Source of the DNA: Solenopsis invicta
Lineage: Eukaryota; Arthropoda; Insecta; Hymenoptera; Formicidae
Assembly (NCBI RefSeq): GCF_016802725.1
Contig: NC_052671.1
Location: forward strand, 5,023,001 to 5,087,000
DNA: 64,000 bases
Direction: 5' to 3'
A program made the translations under genes and the position numbers. The stretch's first letter is position 1. Each line of letters opens with the position of its first letter. A model generated the notes under the pieces. It had not been told where the DNA came from. It made no database searches and saw only the letters and a list, made by a program, of their open reading frames with translations. Shown one piece after another: positions 1 through 12,579 of the stretch.

Positions 1-984
1 CGTTTGCAAACGTTATTCGAGTCGTCTCTCTCTAGGCCACGCTCGTTCCCGATACGTTTCACCTTGTTTTTCATTCTTTTCCCTTTCGTCGTCAAACAAA
101 ACATTTGCGCACGCCAAACATTTAGGTAGTCACGGTAAACGCTTCCTGTAGATGATATGCAATCAAATTGTAATTTAAACGTCGACAAGGCGTTACGTAA
201 TGTATGTGGAGATGACGCGATATTGCAAAAGGTCAGGGTGAGTATTGTACTTGTGTCACGTTCCATGACAACTCGCTATTTCGTACAAAGATGGATTAAC
301 GAAGACACGGATTAAAGCAATCTCAAATTACATCGTCTTCGAGTTGCAATGCTCTCGAACCGTTGATTGTTATTGCCGGAGGATGCTGTAACACGTAACA
401 AAACCGAAATGGCGTAACAACAACGTTTCGTGGAATTAATTTTTTTTTTTTTTTTAAGCAAAATGACCGAAAACGCTAATCGCGCATCGACCGAAGTGCT
501 CTCTCGATAGAAGAAAAGTTTACACGTAACGGTTAACGAACAGTTTTCTGTTACGTGCTTATGTTTCATACTTCTGTTGCATACTTTTGCGAGTTAATGT
601 TAAATATAAAACGTAGAACGAGTAGGAACACATAGGTAATCTTAAGGACGCTTCCATGTCCGTTTACTCCAAATATGTCTATGTACCTGTCACTCTGTAA
701 TGAGCCACTATCTCTTCCTTGTATAATGCTTCTTTCCGCCCTAATACAGAAATTTTACCGGAGTAAACCTCTATTTCAACGAAAAAAATTAACTTAATTT
801 AATTAAATCTGTTAATTTAATGTATGCCTCAATTTTTTAATTTGCTACACAAAAAATTTGTTATTACTTTTATAAAATGTTTTAATCCTAACTTCTATAG
901 AATAAGTTGAGAGTTAAATTTTTGATTTTTGTATATTTCTTTCGTTCCAATTTACGTTAGCATTATTTCTTTTCGTTCTTGCAG
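1..984 (+). other. Upstream intron of the SLC26-type gene
   Basis: No convincing exon was found here. The stretch ends in a pyrimidine-rich acceptor (cttgcag) directly before the first recognisable exon, so I read it as an intron of the transporter gene. The only local structure seen is a short poly-T run near 440-455. A short minus-strand open frame at 312-569 has no recognisable domain and is probably chance. Confidence 0.6.
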
Positions 985-3900
985 ACTTACATAGATGTTT
1001 TCAACAGTATGAACGACATCAATACAACGGCTGTGATATTATCTTGCATCACTATCTTAGCTCTTATTTTCAACAACGAAGTTCTTAAGGTTCGTGATAT
1101 ATAATACATAATTATGTTTTACATATAAGTTTCGCACATACGCGTCGAATGCATTTTTTATAAAATTAATTACATTTGCATTCTAAGATGAAGTAATCTG
1201 GATTTCAGCCAAGGGTCTCGAAGTTATGCCCCTTTCCAGTTCCGATAGAGATGCTTGTGGTGGTGATCGGTACTGTGGTATCGATGCAAATGAATCTTTC
1301 GGATACTTATAACGTAATGACGGTTGGCCATATACCAGTAGGGTAAATATGCTTTTTAAAATTCCAACATTCGATTAAACTTAGCTTGTGGCAAAAGATC
1401 TTTCTTTGATATGAAAACATTGGCCTTTCATACGACCATGTTAACATCGATTCACCAAATTAACTTTGACTAGCTCGCCACGCGTAAGAAATCATGGATC
1501 TTTTTTATAAAACAAGCTGTGAAAGCGAAGTATCGCAATAAAAACTGCGAATTATAATATCAAGGTTTTCAGATTGCCAGTCCCGTCTGTACCACCGCTG
1601 TCCCTAATACCCAACATTTTAGTAGACTGTTTCGTGATTACTATGGTCGCTTACACAATATCAATGTCTATGGCATTGATTTTCGCGCAAAAAGAGGGCT
1701 ACGAGGTCGACTCTAATCAAGAGTTGATGGCGCAGGTAAACGCATCACGACATTTTTATACAGAATGTCGCGTTTTTAAAAACAACAAATGCGTCTATAT
1801 TGCTTTGCATGCTCTTAAATGTACGTCTATATAGGTATATCAATTTTATACAAGGAAACGGAATGTTCACAGGGATTGGGAAACCTCGTAGGTTCCTTTT
1901 TCTCCTGCATGCCGATCACGGCTTCGTTATCCAGATCGTTGATTCAGCAAACTGTAGGCGGGCACACGCAACTGGCGAGTTTGATATCGTGTGGAATTCT
2001 GGTGAGCGTACTGCTGTGGATCGGGCCGTTCTTTCAACCTTTGCCACGAGTAATTATTCTTTCTCTTGTCATTTATATCTTATGATAATAGGCGCGAAAT
2101 GGTGATCGAAATGCATGTGGGATGCGCAGTGTGTTTTAGCGAGTATAATCGTGGTGGCGTTAATAGGGATGCTGACAAAGGTCACCGAGTTCCTAAAATT
2201 CTGGAAACTGGACAAGACAGACGCCGGCATTTGGGCTGTTACGTTTATTGTCGTGGTCCTCTTAGACGTCGAGTATGGATTATTGGTCGGCGTGCTCGTA
2301 TGCATCGGAAGGTTACTCGTCCTCGCGATGCGACCTTACACGTGTAAGCTCGCGCTAGCACCAGGCACTGAACTCTACTTGGACTCCAAAAGATACAAAG
2401 GAGTATGAAGAACTTGTAATTTAAAGAAAAAGCTACTTCCCCCCCCTCCCCCATCGATGTCAATCCAATCTATAATTACGATGCATATATGATATATACA
2501 CTGAGAGAAAAAAATTTTTTAATGAAAAAATAATTTTTTTTTTAATCATATATTTTGATGTATTTTGCAAAGATTTGTTTGCTCCGTTTAAGTAAAAATA
2601 TTTATTTTTAAGTAAATAGAAATATTACTTTATATAATTTTGCATTTTTACATTTTTCACATTTAAATAATGATTTTACAAATAAATTAATAATATTAAT
2701 TAATATTAAACTTAACTAAATTGTTTTCTTATATTAAAAAATCTGATTATCTTGAATATAAAAATAGTCTAAGATAGTCTCACGTAGTTTAGCAGAAAAT
2801 ATTTTCTCGAAATGCAAGAGAAGGTTGCTCAAATAAAAATTATTTCTTTATTTTATTTACATAAATATTTCAACTAAGAAATTTTTAACTTGACTGCAAC
2901 AAGCTATTGGAATCTACCGAGTAAATAACTTTTTATGTTAAGTGAAATTTTATGTTGTAAGAAATTTTTTCTCCTCCCAGTGTATTATATTTATTCCCTT
3001 GGAAATACGTAAATTTTTTTATATAATATAAAAACTATATAGAACTTTTCCATTTCAGTAAGTTTGATAAATCATTAAATGACAAGTTAGGAGCAAAAAA
3101 AATTACAAATAAGAACCAATAAGAAAAATAACGCGTAATATTCAATAAATATTCTCAGACTGTAGAGATTCCCGGCATCAAGATCTTCCACTATTCCGGC
3201 ACTCTGAATTTCGCGTCTAAGCAATACTTTCGTGAGGAAGTGTACAAGGTTGCAGAGCTAGTACCTCAAAAGGAACTAAAAAGACGGCTACAAGCCGCAT
3301 GCAACGGCACAACGGCGGAAGAAATTAAGAAGGTAAATAATGTACAACTTATATTTGTGAAATCGTCCGCAGTGGAAGATATACGTTTCACCATAACCGC
3401 GACTGCATATTCATTCAAGATAATTGATTACCTATACTGCATTTGTTTTCCGCCTTATCTGTAAATACTTCGTTGCTCGATCTTTACAGCTACGCATTCT
3501 CATATTGGACTTCACCGCATTGTCGCATATCGATCTGGCAGGCGCAAATGCATTGCGAAACATTGTAGATGAATATTGCAGCATAGACGTGTCTATTTAT
3601 ATAACGGGTTGTTTCGGTAAGTATATTTAATCTTCATATAGATATTCAAGTCTGTAGAGTGTGTGAAGTTAGCATCTCAAGTGTGAGCATCTCACGATTA
3701 AACTACGTATTAATTAACATCCAGCATAGTTGCATAGTTCTTGATAAATTTTAACAATAGTTTTGTCAAATTTATTATAAAAATCGGGGTTTTAAGAAAT
3801 GAGATGCTAACTTCCGACAATGTCAAATAGCATCTCACCGTATCTTGAATCTTTAACGGTGGGAGAGTAAAAATCCGTGGAGTTTTGAAGTCTAGATAGG

Positions 3901-5991
3901 TTCAGTGAATAGTTCTGATAATTAAAATCCAATAATTATAAGTAATTATTATAAGAAATGTACAATAGTGAGATGCTACAGTTCTGGCACGAGTTTTGGG
4001 CTGTACAAAAGTTTTAAATGGCGAATTACGTCCCCACACACAAGCTCGTGAAAAGTTGTGACAGATAGCGGCCTTCTAATAATTATAAATAATTATTATA
4101 AATAAAAAATCCACATGATAGGGAGATGCTGTGACACTGCCGCGAGTTTTGGGTCCCAAAAATATTTTTCCTACAGCTCTCAACATATTAAAGCGCCTTC
4201 CAAAAAGTTCCGGTCGATTCAATTATTTATTATTAAAAAAAAATTGTTATCTTCGTGAAAAACGTATTTTCGCCTATATGGGTGAGACGCTGGTCTATAT
4301 TCAAGAGTTCTGTATATAAAAAATATTTTTTGTCTAGTTCAAAACGTAAGCTTTTTCGGATGTTACTAACTGTTTGTTCATTAACTAATATCAGAATCGA
4401 CCGCAACTCTTCGGAAGCAGCTTTAATATGTTGAGAACTGTAGGAAAAATATTTTTTCATACACAGAACTCTTTGAAAAAGACCAGCATCTCATCCATAT
4501 ATGGATGCGAAAAATCGGCTTTTTCGGGAGTTATTAATTTTTTGTTGATTAACTAACATCGGAATCGACCGCAATTCTTCGGAAGGAGCTTTAATATGTT
4601 GAGAACTGTAGGAAAAATATTTTCGGGGCCCAAAACTCGCGGCAGTGTCACAGCATCTCATTATCATGTGAATTTTTTATTTATAATAATTAATTATTAT
4701 TATCACAAGCGGGTCAGAGGCCGCATTTCTTCACGAACTAGTGTGTAGCCACACAATGCATGATTTAAAATATTTTTGGGACCCAAAACTCGTGGCAGTG
4801 TCACAGTATCTCCCTATCATGTAGATTTTTTATTTATAATAATTATTTATAATTATTAGAAGTGCGCTAGCTGTCACAACTCTTCACGAGCTTCTGAGTA
4901 GGGACGTAATTCGCCATTTAAAACTTTTGTACAGCCCAAAACTCGTGCCAGAACTGTAGCATCTCACTATTGTACATTTCTTATAATAATTACTTATAAT
5001 TATTGGATTTTAATTATCACAACTATTCACTGAACCTATCTAGACTTTAAAACTCCACGAATTTTTACTCTCTTACCGTTAAAGATTCAAGATACGATGA
5101 GATGCTATTTGACATTGTCGGAAGTTAGCATCTCATTTCTTAAAACCGCGATTTTTTTAGTAAATTTGACAAAACTGTTGTTAAAACTTGAAGAACTATG
5201 CAATTATGCTGGATGCTAATTAATACGTAGTTTAATCGTGAAATGCTCACACTTTAGATGCTAACTTCACACACTCATGTCTGTATAATTTCCTTATCGA
5301 CACGTAAGTTTAATTCACGATGTAAGATGTAACCAGAAAATAGAATCGACGATATTAATTATTAAATATAACGCTATTTATTCTATGCAACGTTTTCTAC
5401 CACCTTTTCATCGATCAATTTTTAAATACATTCTATAAATATGCGAAGATCTTTAATTTTCGCGTCCCTGTTATACGAATAAATAAAGAGATTATTTCCA
5501 TAAAAATCTGTATTTACCGAAATTTTAAATGATCAATTTCAATAGCCAGTAGCTACACCGGAATAAACGGAAATAATGATTTTGTCGAAAATATAGATAT
5601 AAAAATAATTATGTTAGAATAATCATTAAAATAATATTATCAAATTTGATAAAGTTACCAAATCCTTTTTTCAATGCAACGTAATTATTTTAATAATCCA
5701 ACAAAATTATTGTTATCTCTATGTTTTCAACAAAATCGTTCTTTTAATGTAGGAGAGATTACGGATCAATTAATGTGTTTAATAATAAAAATTGATATAT
5801 CGTTTGCAGGTCCCGTGTACGAAATGATGAGGAAGTTCAATCTGACGGAGCATAACGAGAACCACTTTTTCGCCATGTTCCCCACCGTTGCTGATGCGGT
5901 ACATTTCGCGCGTTCTCACAGTGAAGTGCCGTCGTCGACACCCGCATGGAGCACTTGCATCCACGATGAGAACTATATCAGCAGACTTTGA
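985..5991 (+). CDS. SLC26-family sulfate/anion transporter, SLC26A11-like (C-terminal part)
   Basis: Eight exons join in frame: 985-1089, 1209-1342, 1573-1735, 1873-2049, 2130-2402, 3159-3332, 3490-3616 and 5810-5991, giving 444 codons plus TGA. All introns are GT/AG. The N-terminal exons lie left of the window, so the gene is partial. The family moves sulfate or other anions across a membrane through a 14-segment fold followed by a cytoplasmic STAS domain. Visible support: successive hydrophobic segments in exons 1-5; the SLC26 signature around residues 135-160 (GLGNLVGSFFSCMPITASLS, followed by RS and later QQTVGG); and a STAS domain in the last three exons with the core LILDFTALSHIDLAGANAL. 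SLC26A11 (sodium-independent sulfate transporter) is the closest family I recognise; ion specificity cannot be read from sequence. The last intron (2.2 kb) holds a foldback element. Confidence 0.93.
2499..2982. repeat. TA-flanked MITE with CACTGAGAG ends
   Basis: Inside the intron between transporter exons 5 and 6. The left end reads TA-CACTGAGAGAAAAAAATT. The right end reads AATTTTTTCTCCTCCCAGTG-TA, its approximate inverse complement, with a TA dinucleotide on both sides. That pattern fits a Tc1/mariner-type non-autonomous element. The interior is AT-rich and non-coding. A second, clearly related copy lies at 21059-21473 in the same orientation, and a shorter element with the same ends lies at 29068-29304. 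Confidence 0.6.
3657..5276. repeat. Long foldback (inverted-repeat) element in the SLC26 intron
   Basis: The two halves are imperfect inverse complements over almost the whole 1.6 kb. The terminal 20 bases are perfect inverted repeats (GAGTGTGTGAAGTTAGCATC and its complement). Internal blocks recur in both orientations: variants of CCAAAACTCG followed by AGCATCTCA, and TAATATGTTGAGAACTGTAG, which occurs twice near 4423 and 4593. The flanks are nine-base near-duplicates (aagtctgta at 3648-3656, atgtctgta at 5277-5285; one mismatch). A 9 bp target duplication with very long TIRs fits a Mutator-like or other foldback element. No transposase frame is present. Confidence 0.75.
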
Positions 5992-6365
5992 AACTCTCGA
6001 GAAACGAGAAGTACGCACCGTCGAAAAGCATTTCGTCAAACGTCTCTAACTCTAATGCCTTTAACGGCGTGAATATTTACACGTTCGCCTTATCGCGATT
6101 ATCTACGTGCTTCGCAATGCAGCTTGTTTATCTAAAGTGATAATATTCGATGCTATGTACATGCTATAATGACCGTTTAATTATTTACGGACAGCAATGC
6201 CGTATTCACAAAACACGGTAATTTAGTAAAATTTCACATTTGCACGACGATATCGTTTTAAGTGTTCAAAAGCGATTAATATAACAAATTGTCGGAGCAA
6301 TTTCCAAATTCTTATTACAATGGGAAATCTGTAATTCATATAAAACGACGTGCGTATCATGCTCT
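5992..6365 (+). other. 3' untranslated/downstream region of the SLC26 gene
   Basis: Sequence directly after the TGA stop at 5989-5991. It is slightly less AT-rich for about 60 bases and then typical intergenic DNA. No canonical AATAAA was located close to the stop, so the transcript end is not assigned. Confidence 0.4.
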
Positions 6366-7470
6366 CGAAATATGAATCAGTGAAATTTTACTGATTTGTA
6401 GTACTATACTTATAACTGATTGTGTCATCAGTGACTATTCACTATTTTTCAGTGATAATAATTTAAGAAGAGGTTACTCTCACTGACCGAATCAGTGTAT
6501 TGTCACTGAAAAATTGTGCACATATCACTAAATGAAATAGTTGTGAATATATCACTGAAAACAGGCTATTATAATATTCAATGAATAATACACTGATTCC
6601 AATTTAAATAGTGTGCGTACATACATAATTTGTGTATCTTGCATTTTGCAATTGGATAAAGTTTTGAAGATTGGGGGATTTCTTCTCTTTAAATCGGAAT
6701 CAGTATATTATTCACTGAGAGACAGTGAAGAGCTTGATTTCAGCACCGACGAGAGACTATTAAAGACCGCTAACCTTACGGGAGTTTGTGTGACTGTTAA
6801 ATTTTTAATGATAAACTGACAATACAGTACTAATTTTATAATTTATTGTTATCCTGAAGTTTCATAGATATGCTTATGTATTTGTAACCCGAAAATTCTC
6901 GATTTTTATTAAAAATTGCTGTTAACATCCAAGTTTGATTATCGACAGAGATAATAACTGATCAAAAAGAATTACAATTTTAAAGCAATATACAATGATG
7001 TTATTAAATATAAGTAGGTATGCATACTTGCTTATAAAGTATTTGTATAATAAAAAAAAAATCAAGATTTTAATAATGCATTACTCAAATATTTGTATTA
7101 ACAATCATATAGTCGATAACGTCATCGCTCTTCAATTACCGCCGGGCCCCTGGGGCCCTAGTGACGGTCCCGAAAATTTATCCAAGGTTGACGGTCTTTA
7201 ATAGTCTCTCGTCGGCGATTTCAGCTTGATGTACTTATAAGTATATTAATCAGTGATGTATACACTGCCTTTCAGTGATAATACACTGATTCCGATCAGT
7301 GAGATCAGTGATAATATACTGATAATAATGCACTGATTCTGATCAATGAGAGTACCCCCTCTTAAACGGAATCACTGAAAGACAGTAAATAATCACTGAT
7401 GATCACAATTATAAGTATATCACCGTAAATCAGTAAGATTTCACTGATTCAGATTTAGAGACTACATTAT
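6366..7470. repeat. Inverted-repeat element rich in CAGTGA/TCACTG motifs
   Basis: About 120 bases at the left (GAATCAGTGAAATTTTACTG onward) and right (ending TTTCACTGATTC, near 7460) are inverse complements with good identity. CAGTGA or TCACTG recurs more than twenty times through both arms and part of the core. Subterminal repeat arrays like this are typical of non-autonomous DNA transposons. Outer boundaries are approximate because the similarity fades into AT-rich flank. A partial third arm occurs at 7945-8085. The short open frames inside are not supported as genes. Confidence 0.65.
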
Positions 7471-7595
7471 TCACTGAATGATAATGAAGTCTGAATGCAG
7501 TATAGCAGCATGCTATACTTATCCCCCATCTCAAAAACTTCATCTGATTACAAAATAATACAAGATACACTGATCGAATACATATAAATTAGGTA

Positions 7596-7930
7596 TCCAG
7601 CAAACAAAAATATATTCAAATAAATTGAAAATTACAATTCATTTTCATTTTATCCGAAGTCGCACTTTAAAGACTCGGACTATTTTTTTAATCCAAACGA
7701 ACGTCAATGAATTGAAATGCGAAATGCGCTATTGATCATTTTAAATTCGGATGGATTCATGTCCTCATTACTTTTGGATTTAAATAAATTGAAACACAAA
7801 ATAAATTATTTATCATGTTGGATTCGAATGTAATCGTATTACTTCTTAATTCCAATGGATTAAAAAAATCCAAAGCGCGAATTCGAAAATGTCGAAATAA
7901 ATTTATTTTAATTCATTTTCGTTTGCTGAG
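7596..7930. repeat. TA-flanked MITE with (T/C)CCAGCAAAC-like ends
   Basis: The left end is TA-TCCAGCAAACAAAAAT and the right end ATTTTCGTTTGCTGAG-TA: an eight-base perfect inverted core, a longer imperfect one, and TA on both sides. The interior is AT-rich with repeated ATTGAAA/AATTCATTTT blocks in both orientations. No protein is encoded. It separates two blocks of the CAGTGA-type element. Confidence 0.55.
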
Positions 7931-7944
7931 TACTCAACTGTATC

Positions 7945-8085
7945 AATCAGTGATGTATGCGCTATCTTTCAGTAATTTTAATCAGTGAGATCAGAATTGC
8001 TAAAAGACAGTGAATAGTCAAATAATTGCGGTTATAAATATAACATTGGAAATCAGTAAAATTTCACTGATTTAAATTTAGAAAG
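7945..8085. repeat. Partial copy of the CAGTGA element end
   Basis: Closely parallels the right end of the 6366-7470 element: CAGTGATGTAT, a TCAGTGAGATCAG block, AAAGACAGTGAATAGTC, then AAATCAGTAAAATTTCACTG near 8054-8073. It is probably a broken copy or one arm of a second insertion. Confidence 0.5.
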
Positions 8086-8634
8086 TCCTTTTGCGTATCG
8101 TATAGAAAAATATCGTGCGGAAGTTACACATAATGTGATTAAGAATATCCTACGAAAATAATAAAAGAACGTAGACAAAAGGATTTTGGTTCGGACATGT
8201 GAAATATGAAGCTTAAAGTTTATAGAAGCCAAAAATTCGATGGATTTTTCATTTGCAGGAATATTGTGACGAGAATATTGGCTCAAACAATTAAGAATAT
8301 TGAATATTGAAGTGAGAATATTCAATCAAACGAGAAACGTCACAAATAAATAAAAAAATCAAAAATATCTTTGCAATGTCATTTTCAGAAGCTCACGAAA
8401 ATGATATTCAATAAGTACATATTTAACACAAAATATTTTCGATGTCTCCCACCGATATATTACCAGAGCGAATAACAATCTACGTTCTATTTGTATCCTT
8501 AAGGGAAAAATATTAAAGCGCTGTGGACTAATTGTATTACTTTCGAGCGTGAGTCGTAATCAATTTTTGTTTTCTTTTACTGCGTCGCTTATTTATTGTA
8601 CTTATTAACGTTGTTTTCTTTATTATTTATATTT

Positions 8635-8871
8635 ATGTTGGCAAGTTTACCGATGTACAAAATTTCACGAGAAACCAATATCGATTTATTCGCACTGACA
8701 GATTTGACTGGCAGAAATGATCCTCTATTAAACGTGAAATGTTCACCAATTGAAAGTGATGAATGTCAATCCGACTTGAATGAGAATTTTTGTAATAAAA
8801 TTACGTCAAACGCGTTTATTGAAATAATCGACATAGTAGTCAATTTGTATGGCAGTATACTTAACAACTGA
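8635..8871 (+). CDS. Small open frame, doubtful
   Basis: The first ATG of this frame opens a 78-residue reading frame ending TGA at 8869-8871. It has a fairly balanced composition, with three Cys in the second half (KCSPIESDEC, then NFC). I do not recognise a domain. The frame runs upstream of the ATG through a hydrophobic stretch back to a stop at 8557-8559, but without another ATG, so a signal peptide cannot be claimed. No splice sites, TATA box or poly(A) signal decide its status. It sits between repeats. It could be a small secreted-type peptide exon or chance. Confidence 0.15.
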   Translation: MLASLPMYKISRETNIDLFALTDLTGRNDPLLNVKCSPIESDECQSDLNENFCNKITSNAFIEIIDIVVNLYGSILNN

Positions 8872-11300
8872 ATAAGGTTCAACACTTTATTTTACGTAAT
8901 CGCAAATGTGCAAAATTCACTACTATTAAGTTAAGCTCAAATATTATTGCGTTAATATAATATCGTTTTCTCATCGTTATACGATCCCCGATAATGTTTC
9001 ATTCATTTACAATTTTCAAACACAATTTACAACTGTAATAAGAATGCAACTTATATGTGTATGTACAATGGCAAATATTTATATTTATACAGTGATGAAT
9101 GTTATATTTTCCATATTCATATTACAAATAAACGACCAAATTTTAAATTAAAATATACAAATTCTCTATATAAAGATTTTTATATTCAATTTTCTTCTAA
9201 TTTCGAAAATCAGATGAAAAGGAAGGAACTAAAAACTTATATTATCTATTAAAAAACAAGTAAAAGAAATAATTAGCATTTACGAACAACAAACTTTTTT
9301 TATGGCAATAAATAATTTCGAAAAAATAACATCAAAAGTTTTCAAACTGTGAATATTCTTATCTCTTTCTATTTCCTTGTTATACATGTATTCAAAGTAT
9401 TTATTCTATCGTCAAAACTGCGAAAGATAATTACGACAAATTTAATTCTCTGAAACACGTGTAACTTTTACACGGACATTCATATAAAATATTAAAAAAA
9501 TAATAATAAATTTTAATTTATTTTAATTCTTAATGTGATACATAAATTCGTTAAATTTACACTTTGTTTTTCACAAAAGCAATAATTGAATACCAAAAAA
9601 GCAAGAAAGGATTAAAAATAGAATCGACAATTATAAGTACCGAAACTTTTTTAAATTTGATTTATCTTAATAGCTTTTTAAAACTTCAAATTCAAGAACT
9701 TCTTTCAACAGCATTTACTTTCTGCGAAAAACAAATAATCACGACCCATCGTTTAATAAGATACCGTGACTGTGACCATAAAAGCGGAAACAATGCTGTT
9801 ATACCGCGAAATTCTATTTCGTAATTGCATGCAATGTAACTGTCGATTGCGTGCTATTTCGATATTTGACGAATCGCACGCCTCGCGCACGATTTCCTTC
9901 GACCTGATTGCGAATGCGTGCGCGGAAAAAAGCGTCGAGCTACATGACGCATAGCTGAAGTATGTCATTAAACGCCGCGACAACAAAGGAATCTCTATGA
10001 GTCTCTCTATTCGCAAGAACGCCAATTGTAGAAAGCCATCGGCGTTTCTATCGCGCGAAAGAGCCAACCTGCGCATTGAAATGCTCTTGGCATTCGATTA
10101 CGATTTTTGAGAATGTAGCAATCTACCAGACTTTGTTAGCGCACATTCTGAAAAATCATGTCCTACTCTCGTTAGTAATCAAAATTTAATTATTGTCTTA
10201 TCGTTAAAAGTTGAAATATACGAGGGATTTTTTTATGCACCAAAAAACATTAATTCTATAGCTATTTTGAAGAGATTTAATTGTGTATCAATAGTCAAAA
10301 AATTTACTTTTCTTTTTTGGAGTAACGTTTGTCTTTAACAGAGAATATCTTTTTGATAATAGTCTTGAAATGGATTCATCAAAAACTTAAGAAAACTTCT
10401 GTTTTTCTAAAAAAAAAAATTATGTACTTCAAAAAAGAATTTATACTTTTTCGAAGAATATTATTAAAAAAAAGAATAAAAATAAGCCGATTTTTAGCGG
10501 CAAATATAAGTATTGTAAAACTTAATAATAATTTGCGATATTAAATATTTAATTTCATATGTTGTTACATGATTTTAATACTTTTTCGGCAAATTAAAAT
10601 TTTTTAAAGATCAGATTCAGTAATTAAAAAACAAAAAAAAAACAAATCATTTTTATCAAGAGCTAAAATCAGCTTCAAATTTTATGCATCCTTTATCGAA
10701 AAAAGTCAAAATAATAAATTGAATTTTTGTTGTAATTTGATATTCTTCATTAAACAGAGTATTAAATTACTAGGATTCAGAATATATTTTGAAACTTGAT
10801 GCTTATAAATTTGTGATAGATTTACGTATATATAAATTTATGAAATATGTATATATAACATAAATAACATGTTTACGTAATTCGAGTAATTTACAATATG
10901 TATTTTTCCATCTGTAGTAACCCACCCATAAAAAATTTCGTCGACATAACGAAGATAAATAAACGCGTCCAAGATTATTATAAACCTTCGTTCGTTTTAT
11001 AGCTGAACTTCTTGCTCGATTTATCTTTCCCAATAGCGCGCGCATGTCTTGTTCTAGTTTTATGAATAATAAATAACTGTTTTATTTTATTTCATTTTAA
11101 ATATATATTTCAAATAATGTTATTTTAAATATAATCCTGGCTAAAAAAAATCGACTTTCCGTAATTCAAAGCGTGACAGAACAATTCAAAGCATCACACG
11201 CTAGAAATTATATTAACAACTGTTTAACATAAATTTAAATTTATGTTAAATGTTACATCAACAAGGTTAAGTAAATTTTCGACATAGTTACATGCGCAAC
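8872..11300. other. Intergenic DNA with one CpG-richer patch
   Basis: Mostly AT-rich without supported genes. The patch at about 9760-10080 is richer in CpG and carries overlapping short frames on both strands. That is what a GC-rich non-coding island gives, and none has a recognisable domain. Confidence 0.5.
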
Positions 11301-11573
11301 GGTATATCGATGTGTCACATCTCTGCGTACATTAGCGTCTGCGACGAACGCAACGCTGGAAAAAGTATGCACTACGCTCCTAAACTTTAGCAGTCCGCTC
11401 GGGATTCGTTTTAAAATCCGCGCTGCACGTGCGCGCCGCGTCGATTTCGCACCTGCGCAATTGGCAACGTACACACGACACGATCACGCTTGTCCACGTC
11501 CCGAACCTCGAAACTGCTCGAAACGAGACGAGCGTTCCTGTCCTCCGCCGTCACGTCCGTATATTTGCTCACG
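11300..11573 (+). promoter_or_regulatory. CpG-rich promoter and 5'UTR region of Spcs1
   Basis: A sharp rise in CpG starts near 11310 and ends at the first exon of the downstream gene. No TATA box is evident, as expected for a housekeeping gene. Overlapping open frames on both strands here are by-products of composition. Confidence 0.5.
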
Positions 11574-12245
11574 ATGAACGCGTGGACGCAATACTTCAAA
11601 TCCATCCCGACGCACATGGTGAGTGAACGACAGTCTCGATGATCCCGAGACGGGTATCGCCCGAGGCGACACGTATTCGTTATACGCGAGGTTAGGATTA
11701 GGTTAGATGGCGATGCCACCGTATGTCAACGTAATCGACATCTGATTGTTAAAATAATTTACATTGTAAATGAGTTACGTTGCAAATCTTTAAGTAAATT
11801 TGTTAATTCTCTACGTTTATCGATTACGTATAAACTTTCACCTTTCACACTATTTTTACAGTTTTTAAGAAGGCTCATTACCAAAAACATTTATATATCT
11901 TTTATTTATTCGTGCTATTTGTTTCAGGATTACGATGGTCAAGCCAGAGCAGAGAAATTGTCGCGGGTCATAATAACGTTGTTCGGGGTAAGTTACAATT
12001 TTCTAGAAATTTTATAAAATGCTCATTGACAATTGCAGTACAGGAACTATGTATTCTTACAGGTAGTTGGCTTAATTTGGGGATACGTTATTCAACAATT
12101 TTCTCAAACGATCTATATTCTGGGCGCCGGTTTCGTGATGGCGGCGTTGATCACTGTACCTCCATGGCCTATGTATCGTCGCAAACCATTGGAATGGCAA
12201 AAGCCACAGTCCGAAGTTACCACAAAGCAAAAGAAGAAGAAATAA
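11574..12245 (+). CDS. Spcs1: Signal peptidase complex subunit 1 (12 kDa subunit)
   Basis: Three exons, 11574-11618, 11928-11987 and 12063-12245, join in phase 0 to give 95 codons plus TAA. Introns are 309 and 75 bp with GT/AG ends (gtgagt, gtaagt). The protein starts MNAWTQYFKSIPTHMDYDGQ and has the family layout: a short cytosolic N-terminus with DxxGQxxAE, two closely spaced membrane segments (about residues 28-46 and 50-70), the conserved WPMYRR.PLEW stretch, and a Lys-rich cytosolic tail ending KKKK. The length matches animal SPCS1 proteins. The subunit belongs to the ER signal peptidase complex, which removes signal peptides from secretory proteins; SPCS1 is an accessory, non-catalytic part. 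It is intact, and the ATG is the first in the exon with a donor 45 bases later. Confidence 0.96.
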
Positions 12246-12506
12246 TTTTGCTGCACTTATTTATAATACCTCACACGAAATGAAGTTTAACATAATGAAA
12301 TTTCGTGCAATCTTCAATGGCACAAATTCGACTGCCGATTGTGCAAAACTATGCATTTGTTTCCATGCAATTATGAGATACAAATGTGTTTAATGTGTGA
12401 ATGCAAGTGTACGTCCACAGTATGAGTGTTTATTTTAGGTTTCTTTTGTAAGATACGTGTATTATCTATACTTAAATATTCGTTGGCTGTATAAATGTGA
12501 ATTACG

Positions 12507-12512
12507 AATAAA
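12507..12512 (+). terminator. Poly(A) signal AATAAA for Spcs1
   Basis: Canonical AATAAA about 260 bases after the stop codon, in AT-rich sequence. It is the first clear hexamer after the gene. Confidence 0.55.
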
Positions 12513-12579
12513 AATAACACTGTAGCATAAAAATAGATTTATGAACTTGCACAATTACCTTGTGACCTACAAACTGAGG

